Part shown: positions 1 through 10,704 of the stretch, in pieces
Position numbering within the stretch: the first letter of the stretch is position 1
Layout of the letters: every line of letters begins with the position of its first letter
Source of the DNA: Protonemura montana
Taxonomy: Eukaryota > Arthropoda > Insecta > Plecoptera > Nemouridae
Reading direction: 5' to 3'
DNA: 64,000 nucleotides
Assembly: GCA_947568835.1 (NCBI GenBank)
Contig: OX387603.1
Span: 11,423,151-11,487,150, forward strand
Made by a program: the position numbers and the translations under genes
The notes under the pieces: generated by a model
Database searches by the model: none
The model's input: only the letters and a program-made list of their open reading frames with translations
Told to the model about the DNA's origin: nothing

Positions 1-1694
1 CATAGAATAATAGCCTAGGTTCACATGATATTACATATGTCTACACAGCCAAGATTGATCAAATCAGGCAATCAATTCGTTTACTGTCACATAAAAGGCG
101 TCAATCAAAATCATAGACCTCCAGCTAGATTGAATTAAATCATCAACGCTCTGATAATGACAAGTTAAAACCGCCCAAGTACGAAACTGAACACTGCCCA
201 GCAATCTTACAGGTATTCGTGCAGAATGCCTTTTGTTCAAATTTATTTTGGTAGGTACGTGTACCCTCACTATCGCCATTTTCTCATTAATATTTAACGT
301 GAGTTTGAGCAATTTCGATGAACTTGTCGAAGTACTGACACAGTTTCCTCTGACCGAAACCACTTCCTGATCACATGGTATGTATCGCATGTCTATGGGT
401 GCAACTCATATGCGTTTCATTTACCCGTGCAATATGTGAACCAGAGATTGCTAGGTAGGCGTCTATTGTGCATGCTTAACAATAAATGCTTCAAATTCAC
501 TGTCGGCTTGCTGAAATATTGCCCACAAACAATGAGCTAATATGACAGTGCCATGCAAAGGGCGAAATGGATGGATAAGGGATCAATATGGTTGACAAGT
601 GCGAGTGATACTGCATTCCTGTAACTATTGATAAGTAGTATAAGTTGTTAATAACTAAACTATGTATTGGGATAAATTATGAAATGGTAGATAATTATGT
701 TTGTACCGACTATTTATTTTAAGTACGCTTGTCAAATGGCAGAGCATATTATCACATGACGTGGTCAGAGACGTGCTGTATGGTTAGTTGTTGGAACTGT
801 AAAATGGTAGATTTGGATAATATTTCTACTCTGCTATATGGATGTTATGAGTCTGTTGGCTATCAAGCTAGTCAGGTGTCTCGTAGTACGAGAACGTCGC
901 GAGTTTGTACCTGTTCGCAGATCTAGGCGCCTGTAGGATGCTTGATACGGGCATCTTTGTTACATTACTATAATCGTAATATGGGGTGCAATTTAAACCT
1001 TGAGGAATTGAAAACGGATTGGTGAAATACGGTTATAACGAGGGTGAGAAAATTGTGTAGCATATCGAGGTGGCTATGCGACAAATATGTGGCACGTTCC
1101 TTTTTCTCCAAACGTTACCCGTTGGCGAGGGCTCGAGAACGTCAGATTATATGATTGAGTGTTGACAGCCCGTTTACTCACCACACCGTCGATTAACCTT
1201 GACACTTATAGAGGCAAATGCAAATTCACTTCCAAAACGGGAAAGCGATAGCTGTTGGTGTAGGTAATGTGCATTTAAATCTCCATGACTACTAGACGTC
1301 AAAATACGTTAAGAGGCATCTTTATCGCACCTTTACGTAGAGCGTGGGCCTATTTGTGAAGGTTTAAACATTGGACATATCATCATATCTGTATGGTGTG
1401 TGTACACAGGCTCCCTACAAGATTCGTCATTGCAGATATTCTAATTAAAAATATAAAAAGGCACATTTTTCGGGTGTGGAGTAGCTGCTGCTAGTAAGAC
1501 ACCGAGTATTTTCTGTATGCTTCTAACATAAACTAAAGAGACCGTGCAAAAGGTGTAGTGATATCAAACGATGACAGCGTTCGAGAGATCAACCCGCTGA
1601 CATTTAAATGTACGGAGGGCGATCCCTTTAAATAATAGGCCTTGGACCAGGCCTTTTATAGTAGAAAAACATGGCGCCATAGGATCTCCCTTAC
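1..1694 (-). other. Probable first intron of tomosyn; no other gene seen
   Basis: The tomosyn first coding exon ends at 1695 with a good minus-strand donor, so this stretch should be intron. I looked for the expected next exon on the minus strand, which in the family begins with a conserved FRHGFP-like motif, and did not find it, so the intron continues past the left edge. A 108-codon minus frame at 64-390 and other open frames have no recognisable domain and look like chance. Confidence 0.6.
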
Positions 1695-1799
1695 CTTTGC
1701 CACCTGAAAGTTGTCAGGTCGAAGAGTTTCCACAATCTCTTGGTCTGGTCTCGTCTGCTGACTCACCGAGGACCTAAACCCGTCTAAAAACTTCCTCAT
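1695..1799 (-). CDS. Tomosyn: Tomosyn (syntaxin-binding protein 5), first coding exon only
   Basis: Tomosyn is a large WD40-propeller protein with a C-terminal SNARE-like coil. It binds syntaxin and SNAP25 and restrains SNARE assembly and secretion, mainly at synapses. Only 35 codons are in the window. They begin MRKFLDGFRSSV and continue with DQEIVETLRP, DNFQ and VAK, matching the start of insect and vertebrate tomosyns as I remember them (basic MRKF start, LDGF motif, then E-ETL-P-HF). The ATG is the minus complement of 1797-1799. The exon ends after a complete AAG codon with donor GTAAGG, a phase-0 intron. The remaining exons, more than 1000 residues in the family, lie left of the window. 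It is head-to-head with CPOX with about 470 bp between the two start codons. The exon is too short for ORF-length filters, and its identity rests on this one motif-rich stretch. Confidence 0.78.
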
Positions 1800-2270
1800 T
1801 TCGTAAACACAAAATCACAGTTCTCCATTTACTTTATCGTAACTTCATAGTCCGCAGCTCACGTCACTTGAACACCGAACACAAACCTCGTCTGCCAGAA
1901 AACGGTTCATTGCAAGGATTTCTGGGTAGCACAGGGATTTGGATAACCGTACTACGCCTGCCTAGAAGCTGATTATATCGATCAGCTTATGAAATGCTTA
2001 AAATTGCTATAATCTGATCTGGAACTTACTTTATGTCTTCTATGAGAGGAATCATATACTGTTAATAATTTTTAATGAAAATTCTGTGTTAATACATGCT
2101 ATTTCGTTGCAACATGTAAATCGATCCACCCTGTTACCTGTGCTAAGCACAGCTGTTGAATGTATCTTTCTGTCAAATCAAGGTGCGTGTGGTTCGGAAT
2201 GTCATTCTGGAGTAATTTGTGTGTGTGAACCAGAAATTTCGTAGTTAAACCCTAAGAGGGGGATTCTAAA
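1800..2270. promoter_or_regulatory. Putative bidirectional promoter between tomosyn and CPOX
   Basis: This 471 bp gap separates divergent start codons, so both 5' UTRs and both promoters should lie here, unless tomosyn has an upstream noncoding exon. I see no unambiguous TATA box or initiator. Inference from arrangement only. Confidence 0.4.
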
Positions 2271-4828
2271 ATGTACCGAAGTGTGTGTTTTAGAAGTTTT
2301 CAGGCATTAGGCTCACTGACATTGTACAAAACCGTCGTAAAAAATCACAGAACAAATTTGAGGTTAGGATGGTCCAAACACATTACATATATCTGTTATC
2401 ACTTATCAGAGTGTGATTGACAAACAATGTTTGCTAATGAATCCTTTGCTTTTTAGATGGCTAGGAGCAGTTGCTGTAAGCTCTGGACTAGCAGTATACA
2501 GTGCATTGAACAACCAAGCGGAAATGGCAAAAGCGGCAATCGATGTTACAAACTTCATGGCAGTACCCATAACTAATGTGAAAACACTGACTGAGAGACA
2601 AAATGACATGAAAACTAAAATGGAGTTGATGATAATGAAAATTCAGTATGATTTTTGCAAAGCTTTAGAAGGAGAGGAAGACAAAGAGATTAAGTTTCTT
2701 GTGGATCGGTGGGAGAGAAAGGAGGGTGGCGGTGGAATTACATGTGTACTGCAGGACGGCAGAGTCTTTGAAAAAGCCGGCGTCAATATTTCTGTTGTGT
2801 CAGGAGTGCTACCTCCAGGGGCTGTTGAGCAGATGAGAGCAAGGTGATAAAACAACTTCTAATTTTGCTTTACAATAACCATTAAAGATAAATTTGTTCA
2901 TTATTATTTATTGTAAACATATAAACCATCTTAATTATGCAAAAATAACGATAATGCAAGATGCACATAGAATACTAAATACAGTACTTAATGAACTTAA
3001 TTTTACTTTTCAGGGGGAAAGTTTTGAGTAAAGGAGAGCTTCCTTTTTTTGCTACTGGTGTCAGTGCTGTTATTCATCCTAGAAATCCCATGATACCTAC
3101 AATCCATTTCAACTATCGATATTTTGAAGTTCAAGAACCTAGTGGTGAAACTCAATGGTGGTTCGGTGGCGGAACTGACTTGACTCCATATTACCTTAAT
3201 GAAGATGATGCTAAGCATTTTCATCGTACACTCCAAAGTGCTTGCAATGTACATGACAAAGAGCACTACCCTAAGTTCAAGACTTGGTGCGACAACTACT
3301 TCCACATAAAGCACAGAGAGGAGAGAAGAGGAGTTGGGGGAATATTCTTTGACGATCTTGACACTCCAAATCAAGAATCATGTTTCAAATTTGTGAAGTC
3401 ATGTGCTGAGGCTGTTATTCCTTCATATCTACCACTGGGTAAGTTTGATTCTTATCACGAGTCTAACTGAAGTGAAGTTGTGGAACTAACTTTAATTCCT
3501 CCAACCAATCTCCCAAACCAAACTGGTCGAGGTGAGGGTCTCGAGATATTCTTGTTTTGTTAATCACTCGTTATAGACTGACGTTTCTGTCCTGCAAGAT
3601 ATTTTGCAAAATTGGTATAAACCTAAAATGAACCATCCTACAACAAGGCCGTAGGAACTTTCATGTTGTGGTCGAATCTTTTTGATATTCTCTGCTTGAT
3701 CTGATGTATCACAGAAAGGTTCTTTATTTGCAAACAAGGTATATTGGTCTACCTAAAATGATCTGCTATTGCTAATTTTCCTGTAGTTGAATTGTTGACG
3801 CAATCAATCGGAGTTGCTCGACTCCTAGAGGATGAAGGTAGAAATTTCACAGTGGGTGAACTAACAGATCAGAACCCACCAGCTAGCATCTTGACGTCAA
3901 TAACGGGCTAAATGAATGGGTCACAGTCACAACTCACAGTCAGCACTCTGCAATGTAGCATCACATTGAATTTAGAATGATTTAAGCTAGAGGTATTTTA
4001 AAAATTAGTAAGTAGATACCATTTAAAAATGTTACTTTAATTTAAAAATGACTCGTACTACTTTCAAGGCAGGTTAATTTGTACAAACTTTAATTGCACC
4101 ATAATTCTCATTTCCAAATAGTATTCAAAGAGTCAATTTGGCACTATTTCATTTTCGTTGGAAGCTGCTGTGATGTCCCATCGACATCGCACTGAAAATA
4201 CAAGCTCCGTTGGGCAAATATTTCTTCTTGGAATCGTTTTAAGCATTTGCGTCATTGCTGTCAACTTTAAAAAATATATGGGCTCAGTATTCTAAAGGGT
4301 GGGGAGTTCAATTTCAGCCTATGGGCCCTCAAGGTATAAACTAATCATCACACATGTATTACTCAAATTAATTTACAGTGAAGAAGCACAAAGATGACGC
4401 CTACGGCTACGCTGAAAGGCAGTGGCAGTTGCTACGCAGAGGGCGCTACGTGGAGTTTAACTTGATTTACGACCGAGGCACGAAATTTGGGCTTTACACT
4501 CCAGGCGCAAGATACGAGAGTATTCTTATGTCTCTTCCTCTGCATGCAGTAAGTGTAAATTTACAATTTTGTTTTAAATGGGGTTTGTCATCAACAACAG
4601 CCTTGGTCAATGAAAATAAACAATCTATCGTAAAAGAATATCACCAAATGTCACGTTATTTATATTAACATAATTCACTGTAATTCTCGTAACACACTCA
4701 AAGGTATAACATTTGATTTCCCTTTACAGAAGTGGGAGTACATGCACAATCCGGAGCCAGGGACAAAGGAAGGAGAGCTTATTGAAGTTCTAAAAAACCC
4801 TCGGGATTGGTTGGGGACTCAACAATAA
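2271..4828 (+). CDS. CPOX: Oxygen-dependent coproporphyrinogen-III oxidase
   Basis: Catalyses oxidative decarboxylation of coproporphyrinogen III to protoporphyrinogen IX, the antepenultimate haem step, in the mitochondrial intermembrane space. Five exons fit: 2271-2362, 2457-2843, 3014-3438, 4379-4548 and 4730-4828, all GT-AG with compatible phases (2, 2, 1, 0), giving 390 residues. The first exon encodes about 30 residues rich in Arg, Lys and Ser without acids ([14 protein letters not shown]), a typical mitochondrial presequence, followed by a hydrophobic stretch. Family signatures follow in order: [105 protein letters not shown] and WEYMH, with PRDWL near the C terminus. The last exon has only 33 codons. 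Nothing appears missing, and a polyadenylation signal follows at 4851. Identity is very secure; the exon-1 start is inferred from leader character and splice fit. Confidence 0.95.
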
Positions 4829-5402
4829 TTAAGAGCACACACATTTCAATAATAAAATCATGACTAGTGTAACTTGACTGCACTTCTAGTTCTATGAAAT
4901 TATTTCTATAATTCAATGATTTTGTAGCAGTATTTTTCACAAAAATACATTGTTTAATTAGCGTTTAGCGTGTAAGGTACAGAATTGACATTTATTATAT
5001 ATATATATATTGGTGATTTGTTAGTAAAAATGGAATTTAAAATTATCCAAGCTTTAGTTTATTTCTCTTAGATATATTGGAAGATGTGTAATCGGTGTAA
5101 TGTCTGTGAAGATGAAAAAGCAGACAAAACGAGCAACAAAAAAGATATGCATACCCTGAAATTTTCTTTCATCGCGCTTGAAATTTAAAGACTTGAATCA
5201 TTATGTTTTAGTCCAGAGCTTCAATGCTTTTTTTTATTGATGCACTTGTGTTATTTTCCATTTATGAATGGGCTCGATTGGCGGTCGACATAATGTTGAA
5301 TTTACCGCTTCGAAACCTAACCTCACATTTTCTCTGGTAGTTGTCGATGGCTAGAAAACGTGGTTATTTATTTGGTTATTTCATTTCCTCCGAAAGTTTG
5401 AA
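4829..5402. other. CPOX 3' end and promoter of the next gene
   Basis: Holds the CPOX 3' UTR, a short TA dinucleotide tract near 5000 and the upstream region of the gene starting at 5403. No other gene seen. Confidence 0.5.
4851..4856 (+). terminator. Polyadenylation signal of CPOX
   Basis: AATAAA 23 bases after the CPOX stop codon, on the coding strand. Confidence 0.7.
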
Positions 5403-7541
5403 ATGGTAGAAGATGGATTGAATTATTACTCTGAAGAAAAGTACACAAGTTATGTTTCGAAATTTAATTCTATTAAAGCAAAAGCTCGTGAAATTGTGCC
5501 TCAGCGTTCCCGATGCAGCATTATACTTCAAAACAACCTGTTGATGTGTAAATGTTTGGTATGTTTGTTGGTGTTAGGTTTGTTGCGTTAATCATTGCCA
5601 ATTTGGGTTTATTTCTTTCATTTCCCATTTTAAAAAAAAATGTATTTACAGACTCAAATCTTTGATTGGGGCCCAGAACTATCTGAGAAGAATTGGGATG
5701 AATTCACCACGCAGTTTGCAACAATTCATCAGAAGACGAAAGTATTTGTAGATGAAGATTCTGTTTATGAAGATTTAGTCCCTAATCTAACATTAGTATT
5801 TAATTGCCTGTACTGGACATGGATTAATCCCAAAGGCATCTCAAGAAATACAAATGCCGTGCTAGAATCATTAGGACTAGTTCGAAAATGCTTACACTAT
5901 GTTTTAGATTTCTTTCAGTGTCCCTGTGTTAATGACAGCTTTAACGACATTTATCTGTCTGTACTACATTTAATGAGTCTGTCTTCTGCTCACATACTCA
6001 AACATCCTGGTGTGCATAACAAATTGTTACTAGAAATATATTTAATTGTCGGGCACATAATTTTAGAATCAACGCAAAACAGACGGGATGAGGAATTTTT
6101 GCAAAATTTCACTAGTTTTGTAAAATCTCTTAGGAAATTTAAACCTTTATTTTTCTTTCACTTGAAGAGGATTAATTGTGAATCTAAATTGAGTATTTTC
6201 AAATTTGGATTAGGCAAATTGAACGCCACAGCTCACACATCTGACATAGACTTCGTGTTGAATGGTCTTGGAATTTTGGAGTGTCTTTGTCTTCTGAGAC
6301 TACACCAATACAAGACAAGCAAAGAAACGTTAGAAAATTTGAACTTAAAATCTGAAATTTCATATCTTTCTGGGTACTTAAAAGCCTACATCTATATGTT
6401 GCTTGGAGACGATGAGCTGAGCTTGCCATTTGTACAAGAGTTACTAAAACATCACATGCCTGAAATTTTACAGTACCACTGTCATCTCTTAATGGGAATT
6501 GTCCTCTCTAAAACCAAAGCTTATGATAAAGCTCATAAAGAGTTTATGAAAGCCAAGGGATTAAATTCAAGAATGCTTCCTTCAATGATTGTGATATTTC
6601 AAATGGCAATTAATTATGAAAGTTGGCTAAAAAATAGCACCAACTTGAATGCAATTTCAAATGCATATTTATGCTCACTAAAGCTTGTTACAAGAGCTGT
6701 TCATCAAGTGATTAGTAAACCAGAATTATCATTATCACCTGATTACTATAGTAAAGTGGTAAAAATTCTGGAACCTAACCCAGGTGCAATTCTAGGAAGA
6801 GCTTTGTACATGTTAGCAAGACATTATGAAATCTGCAGAGAGTTTAAGGATTCGGCGAGAACATTTTTGAAACTTTATGGAATGCCCAACTCGGCTTCAT
6901 TACCACGAGGTACTTTAAAAACTAGTTTTAAACCAAATCCTCAGACTCAAACAGTTTTACAAGAGACAATCACTATGCTGGTGAAAAGTAAACAGCTTGA
7001 AAATGCTAGAATAGTTTGCAATGCAGCACTCAATAATGCTACTTTGCACAGTGCACAGGAAGAATTGATCCCTTTATTGTTTTTAGCCATCATCGAAGGG
7101 AAGTTAGGGAATAAAGCCAAAGAGATGGAATTCCTTCGAAAATGTTCGGCGGTTACCTTGAAAGCTAACTGCACAGAGGATAAAATTAGCGAAGACACAC
7201 CTTCAACGTTCAAAAAACTTGTAGCCAGGGTTTACCTCCAGAAGGCTCTGCATTTTGTTAGCATTCGGAATTTCAATGCAGCAACTATCAACTTTAAAAT
7301 GGCTCTTGGCTCAAACATTCAGGATAAGAGAACACTGTATCAATATCTCAGGTACTTAATTAAAAGTCGTGACATAAACAGGTTTGAACTATGGATCAAA
7401 CACAAGCAAACCTTAAGTATTAAAGATGAGTGTTATTCAAATCTTGCTCTGCAATATTTGTTAGAATCAAATATTACAGACATCAAAGTAGAAACTATAT
7501 CGGCCCATTTTTGGGCTAGTGAAGTTTTTGATGACTTTTGA
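5403..7541 (+). CDS. Helical-repeat (TPR-like) protein, candidate FANCG relative
   Basis: Two exons, 5403-5558 and 5652-7541, join in phase 0 (donor GTATGT, acceptor TTTACAG) to give 681 residues. The start ATG follows an in-frame leader with no better alternative, and the exon junction falls after MCKCL. The protein is almost all amphipathic helix without signal peptide or membrane segment. Stretches such as YHCHLLMGIVLSKTKAYDKA followed by HKEFMKAKG, and LGRALYMLARHYEICREFKD, are built like tetratricopeptide repeats, in the middle and again near residues 560-620. Length (human FANCG is about 622) and the general pattern, including a final repeat block followed by a WI-containing helix, suggested FANCG, a scaffold of the Fanconi anaemia core complex, but this is from remembered sequence, not an alignment. 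Other TPR proteins remain possible. It converges on DDX10, with stop codons only about 165 bp apart. Real gene: confident. Identity: tentative. Confidence 0.72.
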
Positions 7542-7592
7542 AATAGGGTATTGTATAGTAGGAATAATGAAATTTTTGTTGCACATAGCTGA

Positions 7593-7598
7593 AATAAA
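7593..7598 (+). terminator. Polyadenylation signal of the helical-repeat gene
   Basis: AATAAA 51 bases after the stop at 7541. It lies about 30 bases from the opposing DDX10 signal, so the two transcripts nearly touch. Confidence 0.6.
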
Positions 7599-7626
7599 GC
7601 AGAAATCTGGTATTTCAGGCAGATAA

Positions 7627-7632
7627 TTTATT
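7627..7632 (-). terminator. Polyadenylation signal candidate of DDX10
   Basis: TTTATT on the plus strand, so AATAAA on the minus strand, about 75 bases beyond the DDX10 stop. A second copy at 7700-7705 abuts the stop codon and is less likely to be used. Confidence 0.5.
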
Positions 7633-7705
7633 TATACATTTTTTATGAGGATTACTTTGTCCAAATAAAATAAAATTAAAAATGACCAACATCACAAAAT
7701 TTATT

Positions 7706-10304
7706 TTACCCAGCCCCTTTCAAAAACTGTAGAGCTAACTCTTCATCTTCCAGAAGGGAAAGTCCAGTGTCCATAGGTTGTCCTTCCTCGCGAGATCGTT
7801 TATCCCTTATAAGCTCGCCATTGTTCTTTGATTTCCTCTTCAAGGTTGCAGGTCTATGAACTTCTTCCTCCTCTTCATCTTCAGATTGCTTATAGAATTC
7901 CTTAGAATCATTATCTTTCTCTCCGTATACAGCATTTGGATCCGGCAGCCACGACATATCAGGGCCACTGTCGCTCTCTTCACCGCTTTCCTCGTACTCC
8001 TCGTCGGTTTCTCTTATTTCCTCGTCAATGGGTTGAACTTCATCACCTGCAGCCTCTGCCTTCTTGGCTAATTTCGCTTTCTTTTTTTGCTCTCTTCGCT
8101 TCGCTTTGTGTAGCTCACGGAAACGTTCCTTATCGGCTTTGTCTTCTTCAACCATTGCGAGTCTGGCCTTTTCGACATCTATGCCGCCAAAGGTCTCTGC
8201 GTCATATTCCACCCCCACCTTGGACACCTTTTCTTTTTTAGGATTAGCAATAACTGTACCTTCATCGTTAAATAATATTTTAGTATTTACTACAATTTTC
8301 TTCTTTAAAATTTTCTTAGCAGCAGCAACTTTGGTTAGTGCCTTTTTCTTGGCTTGTTTTCGTTCCTCTATTGTTTCCATTTCTGAATCTTCTTCTTCTA
8401 AATTGTGATCAATTCTTTTCACTTTGAATATCTCACCCTCGCTGTCATTGTCACTGTCAGCTGAATCACAATGGAAAGGTTGCTTAGTCTCAAGCTCTTC
8501 TGGATTGTTTGTTTCTGATTCCTCTTTATCATCATCCTCGTCATCTTCGCCATTTCCTTCATTGTAGTCCTGGTCTTCATCAAAATCGTCATCTTCACTG
8601 GATTCTTCACCAACCTCTTTCTTTGTTGATTTTAGTGCTTCAATAAGTTTTTCTCTTTCTTCCCTTTTTGTCATCTTTTTTTCTTTGACCTCATTTTGTT
8701 CTTCTTCTTTCTTGTGGACTTTCTGTAAAAACCTGATCCTTGGTGGGACAACCATGCCCAGTGAAGCAGAATAAGCTTGTGTATTCAAGGCATGCACGTT
8801 AAATATCTTTTTATTCTTCATCAAGAATACAGACTTTACGTATGCTACAAAGGCACGCTGGGCAGCTTCTTTAAGCGCTACATTTTGTGCCAAAAGAGAT
8901 TCTATTCTCCGGATTGGCGTCAGTAATTTTTGGGGGTTGATATTTATCTTAGTTATTGGTACTTTCTTTGCTTGCAACTCTTCTATCATTCCAGCCTCTT
9001 CTGATGGTAAGAGAATCAACAGTGATTCTCCTCCCTTTTTAAATCTTGCGGTGCGACCTGATCTGTGAATATATGTGTTCACATCTTCAGGACAATCATA
9101 GTGAACTACCCAGTCTACAGCTGGGAAGTCCAGCCCCCGAGCAGCTACATCAGTGGCAAACAGGACAGAATTGGACTTAGCACAGAAAGCCTCATAGACA
9201 GCCATTCTTCGCAATTGATGTAAAGATCCCTGAAGCTGTAGAATACTGGGCCCAAGACGTAACCGACAGAATAAATCATTGTGAAATTTTACTTGCTTAC
9301 AGCTCGACATGAAAACAAGGATTTTCTGCCTTAAGTGGCTTTTAATGAATGAAAACAAGGTCTTAAATTTATCCTCAAGTTCACAAACAATATAACTCTG
9401 CTGCAGTGCGTCTGGAGTTGAAGTTTCATGTACAGCAACGTACATAGGGTCTTTCAGACTAAGTCTTGCCAAATCTCGAACCGATTTTGTCTGTGTAGCC
9501 GAAAATAGAAGTGTCTGCCTCTGAGCTGGAAGATTTTCGATGATGGCATTCATTGCATTTTCAAACCCCATGTCCAAACACCTATCTGCTTCGTCCAGCA
9601 CTAGTATTTGTAAGTTGTTACAATCGAACAAGGGATTTTCGTCCATGTGTTGCAACAGACGACCAGGAGTACAAATTATAATGTTACATTTGTCCACACG
9701 TTTTTTCTCGAATTGCAAATCTTTGCCACCAATAATAAGGCCAGCTGAAAGATCATGGTGAACGCCTACCTTGCGAAGCGTTCCAAATATTTGGTACGCT
9801 AGTTCTCGTGTCGGAGTGATTACAAGAGCTCCTAGTCCATCTAGCCGAGACCATTGAAGACAAAACAACTTCTCAATAATTGGGATAAGGAATGCTAATG
9901 TTTTACCACTCCCAGTCCTTGCAGCTCCAAGAACATCCTGCCCTGCAAGGCTCAGAGCAATTGTTTCACGTTGAATTTCTGTTGGCGTCAGGTAACCACA
10001 TTCTTTCAAACCAAGTAGAGTTTTTGGTGACAGCGGTATGTTGTCGAACGTTGCAATTGACGCAACATCAATCTAAGGTAAAAGAGAGTTTGGTTAATGT
10101 TTGTGTTGTTGAGGTTATGTAAGCCCAAAACACTTTTAATATCGCCTAATAATAGCTTACCGTTGAATAATCCTCTTGCAATTTCTTAATTGTGGCTATT
10201 TCAGTAGCATTCGCATTTTTCTTCGGATGGTAATTTAGTTTTTTACCGTACGATTTTTTGTTTTTTGTTTTGCTCGCTCCACGAGGTGCACTTTCGTCCC
10301 CCAT
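7706..10304 (-). CDS. DDX10: DEAD-box RNA helicase DDX10 (yeast Dbp4 homologue)
   Basis: ATP-dependent RNA helicase of the nucleolus, needed in the family for U14 snoRNA release and 18S rRNA maturation. Two exons: 10161-10304 (48 codons, donor GTAAGC) and 7706-10072, joined in phase 0, giving 836 residues; human DDX10 is about 875. The true start is the ATG complementing 10302-10304. The long exon alone has no ATG at its 5' end. Visible motifs: TPTEIQ (Q motif, about 77-82), AARTGSGKT (98-106), PTRELAYQ, VLDEAD (DEAD about 208-211), LLFSAT (SAT about 239-241), ATDVAARGLDFPAV and HRSGRTAR (384-391). DDX10 rather than DDX27 is indicated by IDVASIATFDNIPL upstream, GLIIGGKDL, ENLP-QRQTLLFSATQTKSV and the downstream block SLGMVVPPRIRFLQK. 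The C-terminal third is a low-complexity acidic and lysine-rich tail, usual for this protein. It diverges from WDTC1. Confidence 0.94.
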
Positions 10305-10704
10305 CACGAATTCCAGCCTACTGAGTGCCAGCTGTTATGTTGGGAACTTGAGCATGGCACGGAGCTGTCACTAGTTTCGTGATATTTGTGACAACTGTCA
10401 TTTCTGGAAGGTGGATTCTGGCATTGGATTTACTGGCAAACACAGGTTACAAATATGTAATTCTGCTATCCGCTCTAATATATCAGTAGCTCTGAGAAGA
10501 CCACTGAAGACCATTTATCAGTCTACTCTTTACTATATTGCTGTACTTCTATGGGCTTATTTCAGCCAATGGTTCAACATTCACATTTGCCTGACTAGGC
10601 TAGCGATTTTTGAGGTTTTGTGGAAGGCCTCAAACATTGCTACAAAACTGAAACGCATAAAACGAATGTTATAAAGTTACCATTTTGCCTTAAAAATTTA
10701 AATA
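10305..10704. promoter_or_regulatory. Putative bidirectional promoter between DDX10 and WDTC1
   Basis: A 400 bp interval between divergent start codons. An 88-codon plus frame at 10411-10674 begins at GTG rather than ATG and has no recognisable domain, so I treat the interval as regulatory and 5' UTR sequence. Confidence 0.45.

Noticed and set aside
8064-8408. Plus-strand open frames across the DDX10 tail
   Set aside because: They are antisense shadows of the acidic, Glu/Asp- and Lys-rich C-terminal region of DDX10, whose codon bias keeps other frames open.
7706-10009. DDX27 as identity of the helicase
   Set aside because: The N-terminal extension after splicing and the block SLGMVVPPRIRFLQK fit DDX10/Dbp4 better than DDX27/Drs1.
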